Positions 8,865-17,418 of a stretch of DNA of 64,000 bases are shown here, piece by piece. Source of the DNA: Candidatus Magnetocorallium paracelense (GTDB taxonomy: Bacteria > Nitrospirota > Thermodesulfovibrionia > Thermodesulfovibrionales > Magnetobacteriaceae). The translations under genes were made by a program, and so were the position numbers. How positions within the stretch are numbered: position 1 is the first letter of the stretch; each line of letters starts with the position of its first letter. Location: NCBI GenBank assembly GCA_029001845.1, contig JAREWP010000033.1, forward strand, positions 248,001 through 312,000, in the 5' to 3' direction. The notes beneath the pieces were generated by a model that was given only the letters and a program-made list of their open reading frames with translations, made no database searches and was not told where the DNA came from.

Positions 8865-10310
8865 TTATTGAAAGAGGCGACTTAATTCTTCCACTGCGGG
8901 GTTAATAATATGTAACAATCCCGCCGGGAATATGCCGATAGACACAGTAAAGGCCGTTAAGGCGCCTGCCGTAAACATCTCTGTCTTTCCAAGGTCGCGA
9001 ACATGGAGCATCTTCTCACTGACAGGGCCGGTAAAAAGGCCTACGATTGTTCGAATAGCATAAGCAGCACTGATTAAGACTCCCACACTTAATACAATAA
9101 CCACCCAGCCCCAACGCACAAAACCGCCCAACAGGGCGTGCAGTTCCGCAACGAAACCGGCAGTGCCGGGCATTCCCACGGCAGCGAATAACGCTAGTAT
9201 TGTAAAAAAGGCAAAGCGGGGGGTGGTTCGTACAAGGGAACTATAGTCCCTGATATCGCGAGTATTAGTTCGTTCGTATAATAAACCGATCAGAAAAAAT
9301 AAAGCTCCTGCTACAAAACCGTGCGCAGCCATCTGCATAACAGCACCGGTCAGACCGGTAACATTTAGGGTTGCTATACCCAGCAGAACGACTCCCATAT
9401 GACTTATCGATGAGTAGGCGATCATCGCCTTAAGGTCGCTCTGCCTCCATGCAAGAAGCCCTCCGTATATGAGGCTGATCAAAGCCAGAGCCGCCAGTGG
9501 GTTCTGCAAGCTCATTACACCGGCGGGCAACATTTCCGCAGCTCTCAGTAAACCGTAGGAACCCATTTTCAACAATATTCCGGAAAGAAGAATACTTACC
9601 GGACTGGGCGCCTCAACATGAGCCAAAGGAAGCCAGCCGTGAATAGGGAAAACAGGCATCTTTACGCCAAAACCAATCAGGAAACCCAAAAATATCCACA
9701 ACTGTTTATGCTCTGTCAGAAGTCGCGCCCCCTGAGCCATTGCTTCCATTTCGAATGTGTGAGAGGGAAGGCTGTCATACAAGACAAGCATGGCGATCAG
9801 TAAAAAGACGGACCCCCCGAAGGTATATAAAACAAAGTTCAATGCAGCACCGTGACGACGGCGTCCGCCCCAGCGGTCGATCAGGAAAAAGAGCGGAATC
9901 AGAGTCATTTCCCAGAACACATAGAACAGAACCCAGTCCTGAGCCAGAAAAACGCCGAGCATGGCTGATTCGAGAAAGAGCATTAAGAAGTAATATCCCT
10001 TCACACGCTCCGAAATACTCGATGATGCCAATATGGAAACAAGACACAGCAGGGCCGCCAAGATAATCATTGGAAGAGAAAAGCCGTCTACTCCCACGAT
10101 ATAGGCCATTCCCATTCTGGGATTCCATTTCACATGCTCCGTCAGGCTTGTCAGGTCGGGAGTGTTTATAAGAGATAATGTCAGTACAAGAGTCAGCGAA
10201 GAGGTCAGTAACGCCACGGCGCGCACCCAATTCGGCCGCTGCGACGGTATCGATATAATTACGAGAGCCCCTAAAAGGGGTAACACGATTAGTGTGGATA
10301 GAAAATGCAT
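8865..10310 (-). CDS. NuoM-like proton-translocating subunit (first gene of the operon)
   Basis: This 481-residue polytopic protein of the NuoM/MrpD family opens the minus-strand operon. Channel residues are intact: Glu134 in FYVFWEMTLIPLFFL and Lys217 in FGVKMPVFPIHGWLPLAHV. The gene ends 2 bases before dabA, so the two are almost certainly translated from one message. No clear Shine-Dalgarno precedes the ATG at 10310, and an alternative ATG lies 5 bases further upstream in another frame. A gap of about 140 bases with no recognisable feature separates it from the 181-bp repeat upstream; the promoter should be there. Confidence 0.9.
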   Translation of the reverse strand: MHFLSTLIVLPLLGALVIISIPSQRPNWVRAVALLTSSLTLVLTLSLINTPDLTSLTEHVKWNPRMGMAYIVGVDGFSLPMIILAALLCLVSILASSSISERVKGYYFLMLFLESAMLGVFLAQDWVLFYVFWEMTLIPLFFLIDRWGGRRRHGAALNFVLYTFGGSVFLLIAMLVLYDSLPSHTFEMEAMAQGARLLTEHKQLWIFLGFLIGFGVKMPVFPIHGWLPLAHVEAPSPVSILLSGILLKMGSYGLLRAAEMLPAGVMSLQNPLAALALISLIYGGLLAWRQSDLKAMIAYSSISHMGVVLLGIATLNVTGLTGAVMQMAAHGFVAGALFFLIGLLYERTNTRDIRDYSSLVRTTPRFAFFTILALFAAVGMPGTAGFVAELHALLGGFVRWGWVVIVLSVGVLISAAYAIRTIVGLFTGPVSEKMLHVRDLGKTEMFTAGALTAFTVSIGIFPAGLLHIINPAVEELSRLFQ

Positions 10311-10451
10311 GTCATAGATTTTACAGAGCTCACCACAATAAAATTAAGTATTTTAAAGTACTCGCTATGATACCAGGCAAATGGGAAAAAAGGCAATCGA
10401 TTCGCCAAGTTAAATTAATGTAAATTCGAATATCTCCTATGTTGAACCTTA

Positions 10452-10632
10452 AGGGTTGACTCAAAAATAAATTCGCATTAAAAGGTGACACCCTCACATC
10501 ATCTTTGATTGCACTTCAATCGCAAAATCCTCAACATAGCGCTGCTATGCCTGCGGTTTTGCTCATTCAGTGCATCCAAATATAATGCAAATCTGTCTCT
10601 TTTAATTATGAATTTATTTTTGAGTCAACCCT
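10452..10632. mobile_element. 181-bp MITE-like element, copy 1
   Basis: The element has 24-bp terminal inverted repeats (agggttgactcaaaaataaa...), with one mismatch in this copy. It recurs nearly unchanged at 32092-32272, with the same length. The interior is also roughly palindromic around tagcgctgcta, so the whole element could fold into a long hairpin. There is no coding capacity. It lies upstream of the carbon-uptake operon. A clear target-site duplication is not visible. Confidence 0.8.
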
Positions 10633-10980
10633 AAAGACTGTATGCATGAGTGGAAAGGTAACATCATTTACCAACATAAAAACCTGAATGGTAATAGTTA
10701 GCCCAACTTCCGCATTGAAAAAGCAGAAATAGCCCTCAAAGGCAGAATATTTGACCTGTAATCCAATAAAAACAAGCAGTTAGAGATGCGAATTTTATTA
10801 TAGGGACGAAAAAATAATCAGCAATTTCCGGTAAAAAAAGGAAAGCATGAGTATCAAGGATTTGCGTAGAAACTAAAAATAATTTTTCGTAAAGAGCAGT
10901 TCTGAAATTAGCAGGAGCCGGGCGAGTGACAAATTTTGTCACATCTAGATTTTTTAAACCCTTATATGTTATCTTGATCA
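10633..10980. other. intergenic stretch before transposase copy 2, with an IS-type inverted repeat
   Basis: No credible gene is seen in these 348 bases. A perfect inverted repeat, gtgacaaattttgtcac, lies at 10926-10942, about 40 bases before the transposase ATG. It is a candidate operator or part of the IS left end. The last bases (tatatgttatcttgatca) match the sequence upstream of copy 1. Confidence 0.5.
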
Positions 10981-11334
10981 ATGCATATCAAGAAGCATGT
11001 AAGCTTTGTAAGTCTGAGAGATAAGCTGTCGGCGAGATTTTTGGAGATACCGGATTGGCGAAACAGAGAAAGTGTGCAATATGAGATTCATGATGTGTTA
11101 ATGAGCGGATTTGCGATGATGTATTTTCAGGATCCGTCGATATTGGAATTTCAGAAGAGATTTCAGGAGGGTTTGCAGAGGAACAATTTAGGTACGCTGT
11201 TTGGAGTAAAGGAAATTCCTAAGGATACTCAGATGAGGGAAATAATAGACGAGATAGACAGTAAGGAGCTTGAGTCGTTGTTTATGGATTTCTTCAGGCC
11301 GTTACAGAGGGGCAGGTTTGCCTGTTTATCATGA
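10981..11334 (+). pseudogene. DDE transposase remnant, copy 2
   Basis: This is the same transposase as copy 1, in the same orientation, 117 residues long. It begins MHIKKHVSFVSLRDKLSARF and has no internal stop. Similarity to copy 1 ends abruptly after PLQRG at about 11312, and the frame then runs into a stop at 11332-11334. The catalytic region is lost. Together the two remnants bracket the carbon-uptake operon. Downstream DNA to about 11520 shows no recognisable gene. Confidence 0.75.
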
Positions 11335-11524
11335 TTTCTTTGAAATTGTTTACTCGAAATCGGAGGGTTTTGACCTAAAGGAGACAATTTTTAGCCGATT
11401 GCATGATTTTGTTATAGCCTTTGCCTTGTAAAAAAATTTATCCCGGCCTTTTCAGGCTAATTTCTATATCCATCGAGAATTGCTGAGGAACAGGCAGATG
11501 TCTTGATTTTTCTCTATAGCTTAT

Positions 11525-11596
11525 CTATAATATTTCACTGATCTATAATATTCCACTGATCTATAATATTCCACTGATCTATAATATTCCACTGAT
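11525..11596 (+). repeat. four tandem 18-bp repeats, each with TATAAT
   Basis: Four back-to-back copies of ctataatattccactgat are present; the first has one change (ttt for ttc). Each unit carries a perfect TATAAT hexamer. The array ends just before a strong hairpin and 67 bases before a small ORF. It could be a set of tandem -10 elements, a protein-binding iteron array, or a neutral tandem repeat. Confidence 0.85.
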
Positions 11597-11597
11597 A

Positions 11598-11637
11598 ACG
11601 AAAGAGATTTCATATTAAAACATGAAATCTCTTTCGT
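11598..11637. promoter_or_regulatory. perfect 16-bp hairpin upstream of a small ORF
   Basis: The arms acgaaagagatttcat and atgaaatctctttcgt pair perfectly around an 8-base loop. The hairpin lies between the TATAAT repeats and the ribosome-binding site at about 11651. No T-run follows on the plus strand, so an operator or mRNA leader structure is more likely than a terminator for that strand. Confidence 0.65.
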
Positions 11638-11663
11638 ATAACTTCCATTAAGGAGTCTATTAT

Positions 11664-11984
11664 ATGGCAGAGAACCACGATACCGGTGCGCCGGCAGAAA
11701 AGAGCGAACAGAAACAAAATGTCAATAAAATGGAAAGTGAGAATATAGCCGTTCCTGCCCTTACTACAACAACAGGCGCAATAGTAGGCGGAGTGGCTAC
11801 GGCGGGGCCTGCTATAACGGTTGCAGGAACAGGCGGATTGACCGGTTATGCAGCAGGTCTTTCCACCTTGATTGCACATGCCGGCTGTAAAATAGCGGCC
11901 GCAAGCACACTGTCCGTTGTTGCGGCAGGGCCTGTGATAGGAGGGATTGCAGGTTATACCCTTTACAGAGCTTTAAAGAGATAG
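11664..11984 (+). CDS. small glycine/alanine-rich membrane protein, unknown function
   Basis: This 106-residue protein has a hydrophilic N-terminus of about 35 residues. The rest is Ala/Gly-rich and hydrophobic, forming two or three likely membrane segments with closely spaced glycines (for example GAIVGGVATAGPAITVAG and VAAGPVIGGIAGYTLY). This pattern resembles glycine-zipper membrane proteins, but I do not recognise the family. An aaggag ribosome-binding site lies 8 bases before the ATG. The gene stands alone behind the tandem TATAAT array and hairpin, which suggests its own regulation. Confidence 0.6.
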   Translation: MAENHDTGAPAEKSEQKQNVNKMESENIAVPALTTTTGAIVGGVATAGPAITVAGTGGLTGYAAGLSTLIAHAGCKIAAASTLSVVAAGPVIGGIAGYTLYRALKR

Positions 11985-12004
11985 GTTTGGGATTTACAAT
12001 CAAT

Positions 12005-12162
12005 TAAAAAACAGCAGTCAGCTATCAGCGGTCAGCTAAGGAAAGAATTGATGTTATGCTAATAATAAGCTTCACCTTATGGGTGAATCTGTTTTGAACC
12101 ATAAAGTGTTTCAATGAAAGAGCTGACAGATGATGGCTGACAGCTAAATGCTGTTTTTAGTT
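12005..12162 (+). repeat. ~155-bp GTCAGC palindromic element, copy A
   Basis: A non-coding element bounded by taaaaaacagcagtcagc and its inverted end gctgacagctaaatgctgtttttag. It has a central palindrome of the form ttcacc-n5-ggtgaa. It is the first of six full copies in the window (the others are at 12284, 27292, 28408, 31873 and 53294), plus a half copy at 39280. Confidence 0.8.
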
Positions 12163-12283
12163 ATTTACTATTGACGATTGACTATTTTGGGGGAAGGGAC
12201 ATACAATATAAAACTGGTCAGATGGATTGAGTACAAATGCTCGTGGTCCGGAGTCTGCTTTAAAAGGAGCTTATTTATTATCC

Positions 12284-12443
12284 TAACTAAAAACAGCTAT
12301 CAGCGGTCAGCCTTCAGCTAAGGAAAGAATCGATGTGATGCCAATAATAAGCTTCACCTTACAGGTGAATCTGTTTTGAAACCTAAAGTGTTGCTAATGA
12401 AAGAGCTGACAGCTGATGGCTGACAGCTAAATTCTTTTTTTAG
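12284..12443 (+). repeat. ~155-bp GTCAGC palindromic element, copy B
   Basis: Same layout as copy A and same orientation, only about 120 bases away. The left end is slightly shorter (aaaaacagctatcagcggtc) and the right end has drifted. The bases between copies A and B hold no gene. Confidence 0.8.
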
Positions 12444-12567
12444 GATCATTTTCTGTGAACCTCTTTTTGTCCTAAACCATCCTCTGACCGCAAGTTGCTG
12501 TGAATTTATACAAAAAACTATCCACGGAATCATTTTATTCATAAAGGCAAATCAGGGAGGTTTAATA

Positions 12568-13263
12568 ATGGATGTAAATGAAATCGCTAAACTCAAACGT
12601 CTTGTTAATGGTATTGGAACTGACGAGAAAAAAGAACCTGTAACCGAACCGCCTTCAGGTTTGGAAACAGACCGTCAGGAATATTCAGAGGTATTTAATG
12701 AAAAAACTGATTCCATAATGGAAGCTCTCTCAAATACAGAAAGAGGAATCAGGAGCGCCATAGATGAGAAATTTCAACTCTTATCGGAAAAATCGGACAA
12801 ACCGCCGGAAACAGGTGTTCAGGAAGATGTAAAAGTTTTTATGGACCAAATAAAGGGGCTTCTCCATGAGCTGACTGACAAATCAGAGGCAGTACCTAAA
12901 TCCGAACTCGAAGAAATTCATAATTATGTGATAGAAAAAACTCTGAAAGAGGTGGATGAAAGCATACAAAGAAGTTTTGGCTCCTTTACGGAAAAAATCG
13001 ACGCCCTTTTGGATAAAATCGACAAACTGTCAGAACAGAAGGCTGCGATACAACCAAAACCCGGCGATGAATCTGAGCATACATCCGAAACAAAGGGAAA
13101 ATTAGATGAAATAGAGAGCAGAATGAAAGCTTTAGAGAGCAGATTGGATAATAACTTTCAAAGTCTGGCCTCGGAAATAAAAGGGGACATTCAGTCACAG
13201 GCCGCTTCTATAAGGGAGGGAATAACGGCAATGATTCATTTTCTCATCGCACTGAGCAAATAG
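12568..13263 (+). CDS. coiled-coil protein of unknown function, upstream of a histidine kinase
   Basis: This 231-residue, highly charged protein has long helical heptad-like stretches (around residues 40-75, 95-150 and 175-220) and no signal peptide or membrane segment. A good ribosome-binding site (ggaggtt) precedes the ATG. It ends 6 bases before the kinase gene, so the two are almost surely co-transcribed with the response regulator that follows. I do not recognise a family. A role as a signalling partner or scaffold for the kinase is inference from the operon. Confidence 0.7.
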   Translation: MDVNEIAKLKRLVNGIGTDEKKEPVTEPPSGLETDRQEYSEVFNEKTDSIMEALSNTERGIRSAIDEKFQLLSEKSDKPPETGVQEDVKVFMDQIKGLLHELTDKSEAVPKSELEEIHNYVIEKTLKEVDESIQRSFGSFTEKIDALLDKIDKLSEQKAAIQPKPGDESEHTSETKGKLDEIESRMKALESRLDNNFQSLASEIKGDIQSQAASIREGITAMIHFLIALSK

Positions 13264-13269
13264 GTTGAC

Positions 13270-14823
13270 ATGAAATCTTCCGAGAGACGTCAGGAAAATA
13301 TATTCAGAAATTTTTTCGAGTTCAGCCCTATAGGCATGGCTCTGGTCGATTTTGACTTTAAACTGAGAAGAGTCAATCCAAAAATATGCGATCTCTTTGA
13401 ACACACTTTTCAGGAATTTACCGCCCTCGCTGTCTCAGATATAATTGATGACCAATATTCAGATTACTACATCTCACAGCTCGATAAACTTTCAAAAGGA
13501 GAGATCGAAATATTTAAAACAGAGAACCCTTTTATAAGGAAAAACAAGGGGATATTCCATGGCGTTTTTACTGCCATGGTCATTCGTGACGAAAGTGGTG
13601 TTATAACGAACATTTTAATATTAATTGAAGATATAACCGACAAAAAAGTTTCCGAACTCAGATTGGAGTCCATAAATAATCTCAATGCCGTTATAAACGA
13701 TCTCCTTCAAATCCCCATGCAAAACATTCCTTTACAGGACCAACTGGACCAGATACTATCCATTCTCATTAACACTCCTCATTTCCCTACAAAGGAGATG
13801 GCTGCCGTTTTTCTTGTTGACGAAGGGAGTGACAATATGACAATGCAGGCATCGGCAGGTCTCTTTAAAGAACCGAAAGAGAAGTGCTCCAACCTGCCGG
13901 TCGGTGCATGTCTCTGTGGAGAGGTGGCGAAAAATGGTAAGGCTCTCTTTACAGGCATTGAGGATTATATACCGGGAGAAAATCACTGCAACGTCGAGCC
14001 TCACGGTAAATATATTGTTCCCGTTAAATCGAAGGGCATGGTTCTCGGGGTTCTTTCTGTTTATCTTAGTAAAGATCGAAAAAGAGAAGATTATGAAATG
14101 GAGTTCCTCCAGTCCGTAGCCAATATAATAGCCGGCATTATTGAGCATATGCGGTCAGAAGAAATAATTAAAACCTCTCTTAAAGAGAAAGTAGTGCTTT
14201 TAAGAGAGATTCACCACAGGGTGAAAAATAATCTACAGATTATTTCAAGTCTTCTTGGTCTGCAATCGAAAAAAATTACAGATGAGGCTGCCTTTAATAT
14301 GTTTTTGGACACTCAGAGCAGAGTCAAATCCATGGCCTTAATCCACGAAAACCTCTATCAGTCCAATGACCTGGCCGGATTGAGGTTCGACAGATATATC
14401 AAGGAGCTGGCCGGGGATCTCTTTGCAACCTACAAGCTGCCGGCGACGACGATAAAATTCGACGCTCAAATGGAACAGATATCCCTCGACATAGACACTG
14501 CCATTTCATGCAGCCTGGCGATTTGCGAAATTATCTCGAACGCCCTTAAGTACGCCTTTTCTCAAACAAAAAACGGCGTAATAAGCGTACATTTAAAACA
14601 AATGGCGCAAGACGAGTTTTCTTTAATAATTAAAGACAATGGTGTCGGCTTACCCGATGATTTCGATATAAAAAAAACCAAATCACTGGGCCTGCAATTG
14701 GTGAACGATTTAATCGTAAGGAAATTAAAAGGCGCCTTGGATATCGATGGCAAAGACGGAACAACATTCAATATGACATTTAAGGCATTAAAGTACAAAA
14801 AGAGATTGGATATAAATAATTAA
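13270..14823 (+). CDS. PAS-GAF sensor histidine kinase (HisKA_2 type)
   Basis: This soluble 517-residue kinase has a PAS domain (about residues 12-125), a GAF domain (about 140-295), a HisKA_2 phosphoacceptor box (LREIHHRVKNNLQIISSLLG, with His315 or His316) and a C-terminal ATPase domain with the N-box EIISNALKYAF and DNGVGLPDDF. The GAF domain carries an unusual set of cysteines (C206, C214, C216, C240) with a nearby His; a similar set is present in the GAF domain of the next gene. No membrane segments are visible, so it probably senses a cytoplasmic signal. The response regulator 73 bases downstream is its likely partner. Confidence 0.88.
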   Translation: MKSSERRQENIFRNFFEFSPIGMALVDFDFKLRRVNPKICDLFEHTFQEFTALAVSDIIDDQYSDYYISQLDKLSKGEIEIFKTENPFIRKNKGIFHGVFTAMVIRDESGVITNILILIEDITDKKVSELRLESINNLNAVINDLLQIPMQNIPLQDQLDQILSILINTPHFPTKEMAAVFLVDEGSDNMTMQASAGLFKEPKEKCSNLPVGACLCGEVAKNGKALFTGIEDYIPGENHCNVEPHGKYIVPVKSKGMVLGVLSVYLSKDRKREDYEMEFLQSVANIIAGIIEHMRSEEIIKTSLKEKVVLLREIHHRVKNNLQIISSLLGLQSKKITDEAAFNMFLDTQSRVKSMALIHENLYQSNDLAGLRFDRYIKELAGDLFATYKLPATTIKFDAQMEQISLDIDTAISCSLAICEIISNALKYAFSQTKNGVISVHLKQMAQDEFSLIIKDNGVGLPDDFDIKKTKSLGLQLVNDLIVRKLKGALDIDGKDGTTFNMTFKALKYKKRLDINN

Positions 14824-14849
14824 CAGGCAATGATTTTTTTTGGCAGACC

Positions 14850-14874
14850 AACGATCCCTGTGAACAGTGACGAG
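14850..14874 (+). repeat. solo end of the amt-upstream inverted element
   Basis: The bases around gatccctgtgaacagtgac match one arm of the inverted element at 29927-30096. No second arm is visible here. It lies in the gap between the kinase and response regulator genes. Confidence 0.4.
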
Positions 14875-14896
14875 ACTTTAATTAAGGAGGTAACAA

Positions 14897-15757
14897 ATGG
14901 CTAAAGCCGGAGGTGTGAAAGTATTAATTGTTGAAGACGAAATCATAATAGCAAGGGAGATAGAGGATAACCTGACAGATATGGGTTATACTGTTCTCGA
15001 TATAGTTTCAAATGGTAAAGATGCCGTTGAAAAGGCGGAAGAGCTGCAACCGGATATAATATTTATGGATATTATTCTGGAAGGCGACATGACAGGCATA
15101 GAGGCCACAATTGAAATAGAGAAGCGAATGAGCGTGCCTGTGATATATCTTACCGCTCATACGGACTTGGGTACATTAATGGAGGCCAGGGAGACGGAAC
15201 CTTACGGATATATAACAAAGCCTTTTAACAGAAAAGACCTATTGGTGTCGATCGGCATGGGACTTTATAAGCACAGATCCGATATGAAAACAAATGCAAT
15301 GAGTTCGACAATTAAACTGTTGTTGAGCTCGCAACCGGTCAATGAAAGGCTGGATCTGTCGCTGGATTATATATTTTCCGTTCCAAATCTCGTTATTAAA
15401 TCAAAGGGCGCTGTATTTGTGGTGAAGGACGAACCTGATACGCTTATCCTGGCGACTCATCAAGGTCTCAACGAAGAGACACTGAATAAAATCAACAAAA
15501 TCCCCTTTGGAAAATGCCATGCAGGAAAAGCCGCTTCAGAAGGCGCCATTATACAAACCGAGGAGACTGACGAATGCTTTGGCCCCGGTCAGGAAGAGGG
15601 AGAGTCCTGCGGTCACTATTGTGTTCCCTTTATCCATCATAACAGAATCATCGGCGTGATGCATCTTTTCATGGAAAAGGGTGTAAAAGCAAGTAAAAGG
15701 GACGATGAATTTTTTACATCGATAGCGGATATACTGGCGATTTTGTGTCAGATGTAG
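14897..15757 (+). CDS. response regulator with REC and GAF domains
   Basis: In this 286-residue protein, the N-terminal receiver domain has the acidic pocket VEDE and phosphoacceptor Asp58 in DIIFMDIILEGDMTG, plus the conserved Thr and Lys in YLTAHTD and ITKPF. From about residue 135 a GAF domain follows. It has a Cys-rich loop (GKCHAGKAA, DECFGPG, ESCGHYCVPF) that echoes the GAF domain of the preceding kinase. There is no DNA-binding or enzymatic output domain, so the output is probably by protein contact. A strong taaggaggt site precedes the ATG. It is likely the cognate regulator of the kinase at 13270. Confidence 0.88.
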   Translation: MAKAGGVKVLIVEDEIIIAREIEDNLTDMGYTVLDIVSNGKDAVEKAEELQPDIIFMDIILEGDMTGIEATIEIEKRMSVPVIYLTAHTDLGTLMEARETEPYGYITKPFNRKDLLVSIGMGLYKHRSDMKTNAMSSTIKLLLSSQPVNERLDLSLDYIFSVPNLVIKSKGAVFVVKDEPDTLILATHQGLNEETLNKINKIPFGKCHAGKAASEGAIIQTEETDECFGPGQEEGESCGHYCVPFIHHNRIIGVMHLFMEKGVKASKRDDEFFTSIADILAILCQM

Positions 15758-15820
15758 TGATCACCTGAAAGTGGCGACAAAGGGAGTATAATCAAAAAAC
15801 CGGCAGGAGAAGCGAATTAT

Positions 15821-15988
15821 ATGAAAAAAAACGACAAATATGTATGCCTTGGTTGCGGATATATTTACGATCCTGCAAAGGGCGACAGGAAACAGGGCGT
15901 TCCCGAGGGGGTAGGTTTTAACGATCTTCCGCCGGAATGGAAATGTCCCCTATGCAAAATAAGAAAAGAGGCTTTCAGGGTCTGGTAA
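15821..15988 (+). CDS. rubredoxin
   Basis: This 55-residue protein has the two rubredoxin iron-binding knuckles: Cys9 and Cys12 in YVCLGCGYIYDP, and Cys42 and Cys45 in EWKCPLCKIRKEAF. It carries single electrons on one Fe(Cys)4 centre in the cytoplasm. The length and spacing match the family. The gene is close behind the response regulator and runs toward the GlcD-type flavoprotein on the other strand. A GGAGA site precedes the ATG. Confidence 0.93.
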   Translation: MKKNDKYVCLGCGYIYDPAKGDRKQGVPEGVGFNDLPPEWKCPLCKIRKEAFRVW

Positions 15989-16059
15989 GCCTATCGGTTT
16001 CGTCTTAATCGTACTCTTTAAGATTACAAAAACAAGATGCTCTTTGTCGAATACCCCGC

Positions 16060-17418
16060 TTAAACAAATATTTTCCCGGGGTTCAGTATATTTTTGTGGT
16101 CAAAGAGTTTTTTTATGGCCCTCATTAAGTCGAGCACGCCTGAGTCCAGTTCCATCTCTATATACTTCGCCTTTGTCAATCCCACCCCGTGCTCGCCGGA
16201 TATCGTTCCGCCAAGAGCAAGCGTTATTTCGAAAACCTTTCTTACAAGCTTTTCCGCCTTTTCAAAGCCCTCGGAGTCATCTTTGTCGGTTAGTATATTG
16301 ACATGTATGTTTCCGTCTCCTGCATGACCGAAGCAGGCGATCGGAATTCCGCTCGATTTTGATAGTTTGGATATTTCCATAAGGGCGTCGGGGATTTTAC
16401 CAATGGGCACGACAATATCTTCATTGATCTTGGTAGGGCTGATTTTATAAAGGGCCGGCGATATACCCCTTCTCGCCTCCCAAAGTACATCCCTTGACGC
16501 CTCGTCTTCCGCCAGCCTTACACTTCCCCGGAGCTCATTACAAATTACGGATATTTTCTCGGCTTCCTGCATGATGGCCTTATTGTTTCCGTCAAGCTCG
16601 ATCAACAGGGCGGCATCGGCGTCGGAGGGCAGACCGATCGGTCTGTATTGATTCACCACACGTATGGTTGTCCTGTCCATAATTTCCATGGTCCTGGGAA
16701 TTGCGCCCGATGCAATTATCTTAGACACGCTCCTGCCGGCGTCTTCCAGACTTTTATAAAAGACCAGAAGGGCGACAACCGATTCCGGTATTGGGAGTAT
16801 TTTTAGTCTTATCTTGGTAATCAGAGCAAGCGTTCCTTCCGAGCCGATAAGCAGACGCTTCAGGTCGTATCCGACAACTCCTTTGGCTGTTTTTATACCG
16901 GTTTTGATCACCCTCCCGTCGGGCAGCACGGCTTCCAGTTCCATCACATAATCTCCTGTAACACCGTATTTCAGAGATCTTGCGCCTCCTGCATTTTCGG
17001 CCACATTGCCGCCGATTGTGCAATAATTCATGCTCGTCGGGTCGGGCGGATAAAAATACCCGAATGGCGCCAGTTCCTTCTGAAGCCTCCCGTTAATGAC
17101 ACCCGGTTCGACAACGACATTCAGGTTTCCTGTATCGATGTCCAGTATCCTGTTCATTCTCTCCATACTTATAAGAATGGACTTACCTGAAGAAGGCGTG
17201 GAACCTCCGGTCATACCCGTGCCGGCGCCTCTTGGTACGAGCCTGAAATTGTTATCATAGGCGAATGCGCAAATTGCCGAGACATCGTTTACATCGGCAG
17301 GCCACACAACGGCAGCAGGCGAGAGATTGATTCCCGATGCGTCATAACCGTAACAAAGGAGATCCTCTTTATCCATTGAAAACTTGTCCGGTGCAAGTAT
17401 TTTCCCCAATCTTTTCAT
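16060..17418 (-). CDS. FAD-linked oxidase of the GlcD/D-lactate dehydrogenase family
   Basis: This 452-residue protein has a PCMH-type FAD-binding domain (LVPRGAGTGMTGGSTPSSG near residue 60, then GGNVAENAGGARSLKYG) and an FAD-oxidase C-terminal domain with the histidine-containing FGHAGDGNIHVNI and SGEHGVGLTK. The family oxidises D-2-hydroxy acids such as glycolate or D-lactate; the substrate here is not known. Its ATG overlaps the smc stop by 4 bases, so it is translationally coupled to smc. No partner iron-sulfur subunit (GlcF) is nearby. Confidence 0.9.
   Translation of the reverse strand: MKRLGKILAPDKFSMDKEDLLCYGYDASGINLSPAAVVWPADVNDVSAICAFAYDNNFRLVPRGAGTGMTGGSTPSSGKSILISMERMNRILDIDTGNLNVVVEPGVINGRLQKELAPFGYFYPPDPTSMNYCTIGGNVAENAGGARSLKYGVTGDYVMELEAVLPDGRVIKTGIKTAKGVVGYDLKRLLIGSEGTLALITKIRLKILPIPESVVALLVFYKSLEDAGRSVSKIIASGAIPRTMEIMDRTTIRVVNQYRPIGLPSDADAALLIELDGNNKAIMQEAEKISVICNELRGSVRLAEDEASRDVLWEARRGISPALYKISPTKINEDIVVPIGKIPDALMEISKLSKSSGIPIACFGHAGDGNIHVNILTDKDDSEGFEKAEKLVRKVFEITLALGGTISGEHGVGLTKAKYIEMELDSGVLDLMRAIKKLFDHKNILNPGKIFV

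Noticed and set aside
916-10310. Reading the NuoL/NuoM genes as part of respiratory complex I
   Set aside because: No other nuo subunits are present and the genes are fused in one operon with DabA, so a carbon-uptake role fits better.
11525-11596. CRISPR array
   Set aside because: The 18-bp units are directly adjacent with no spacers and no cas genes are in the window.
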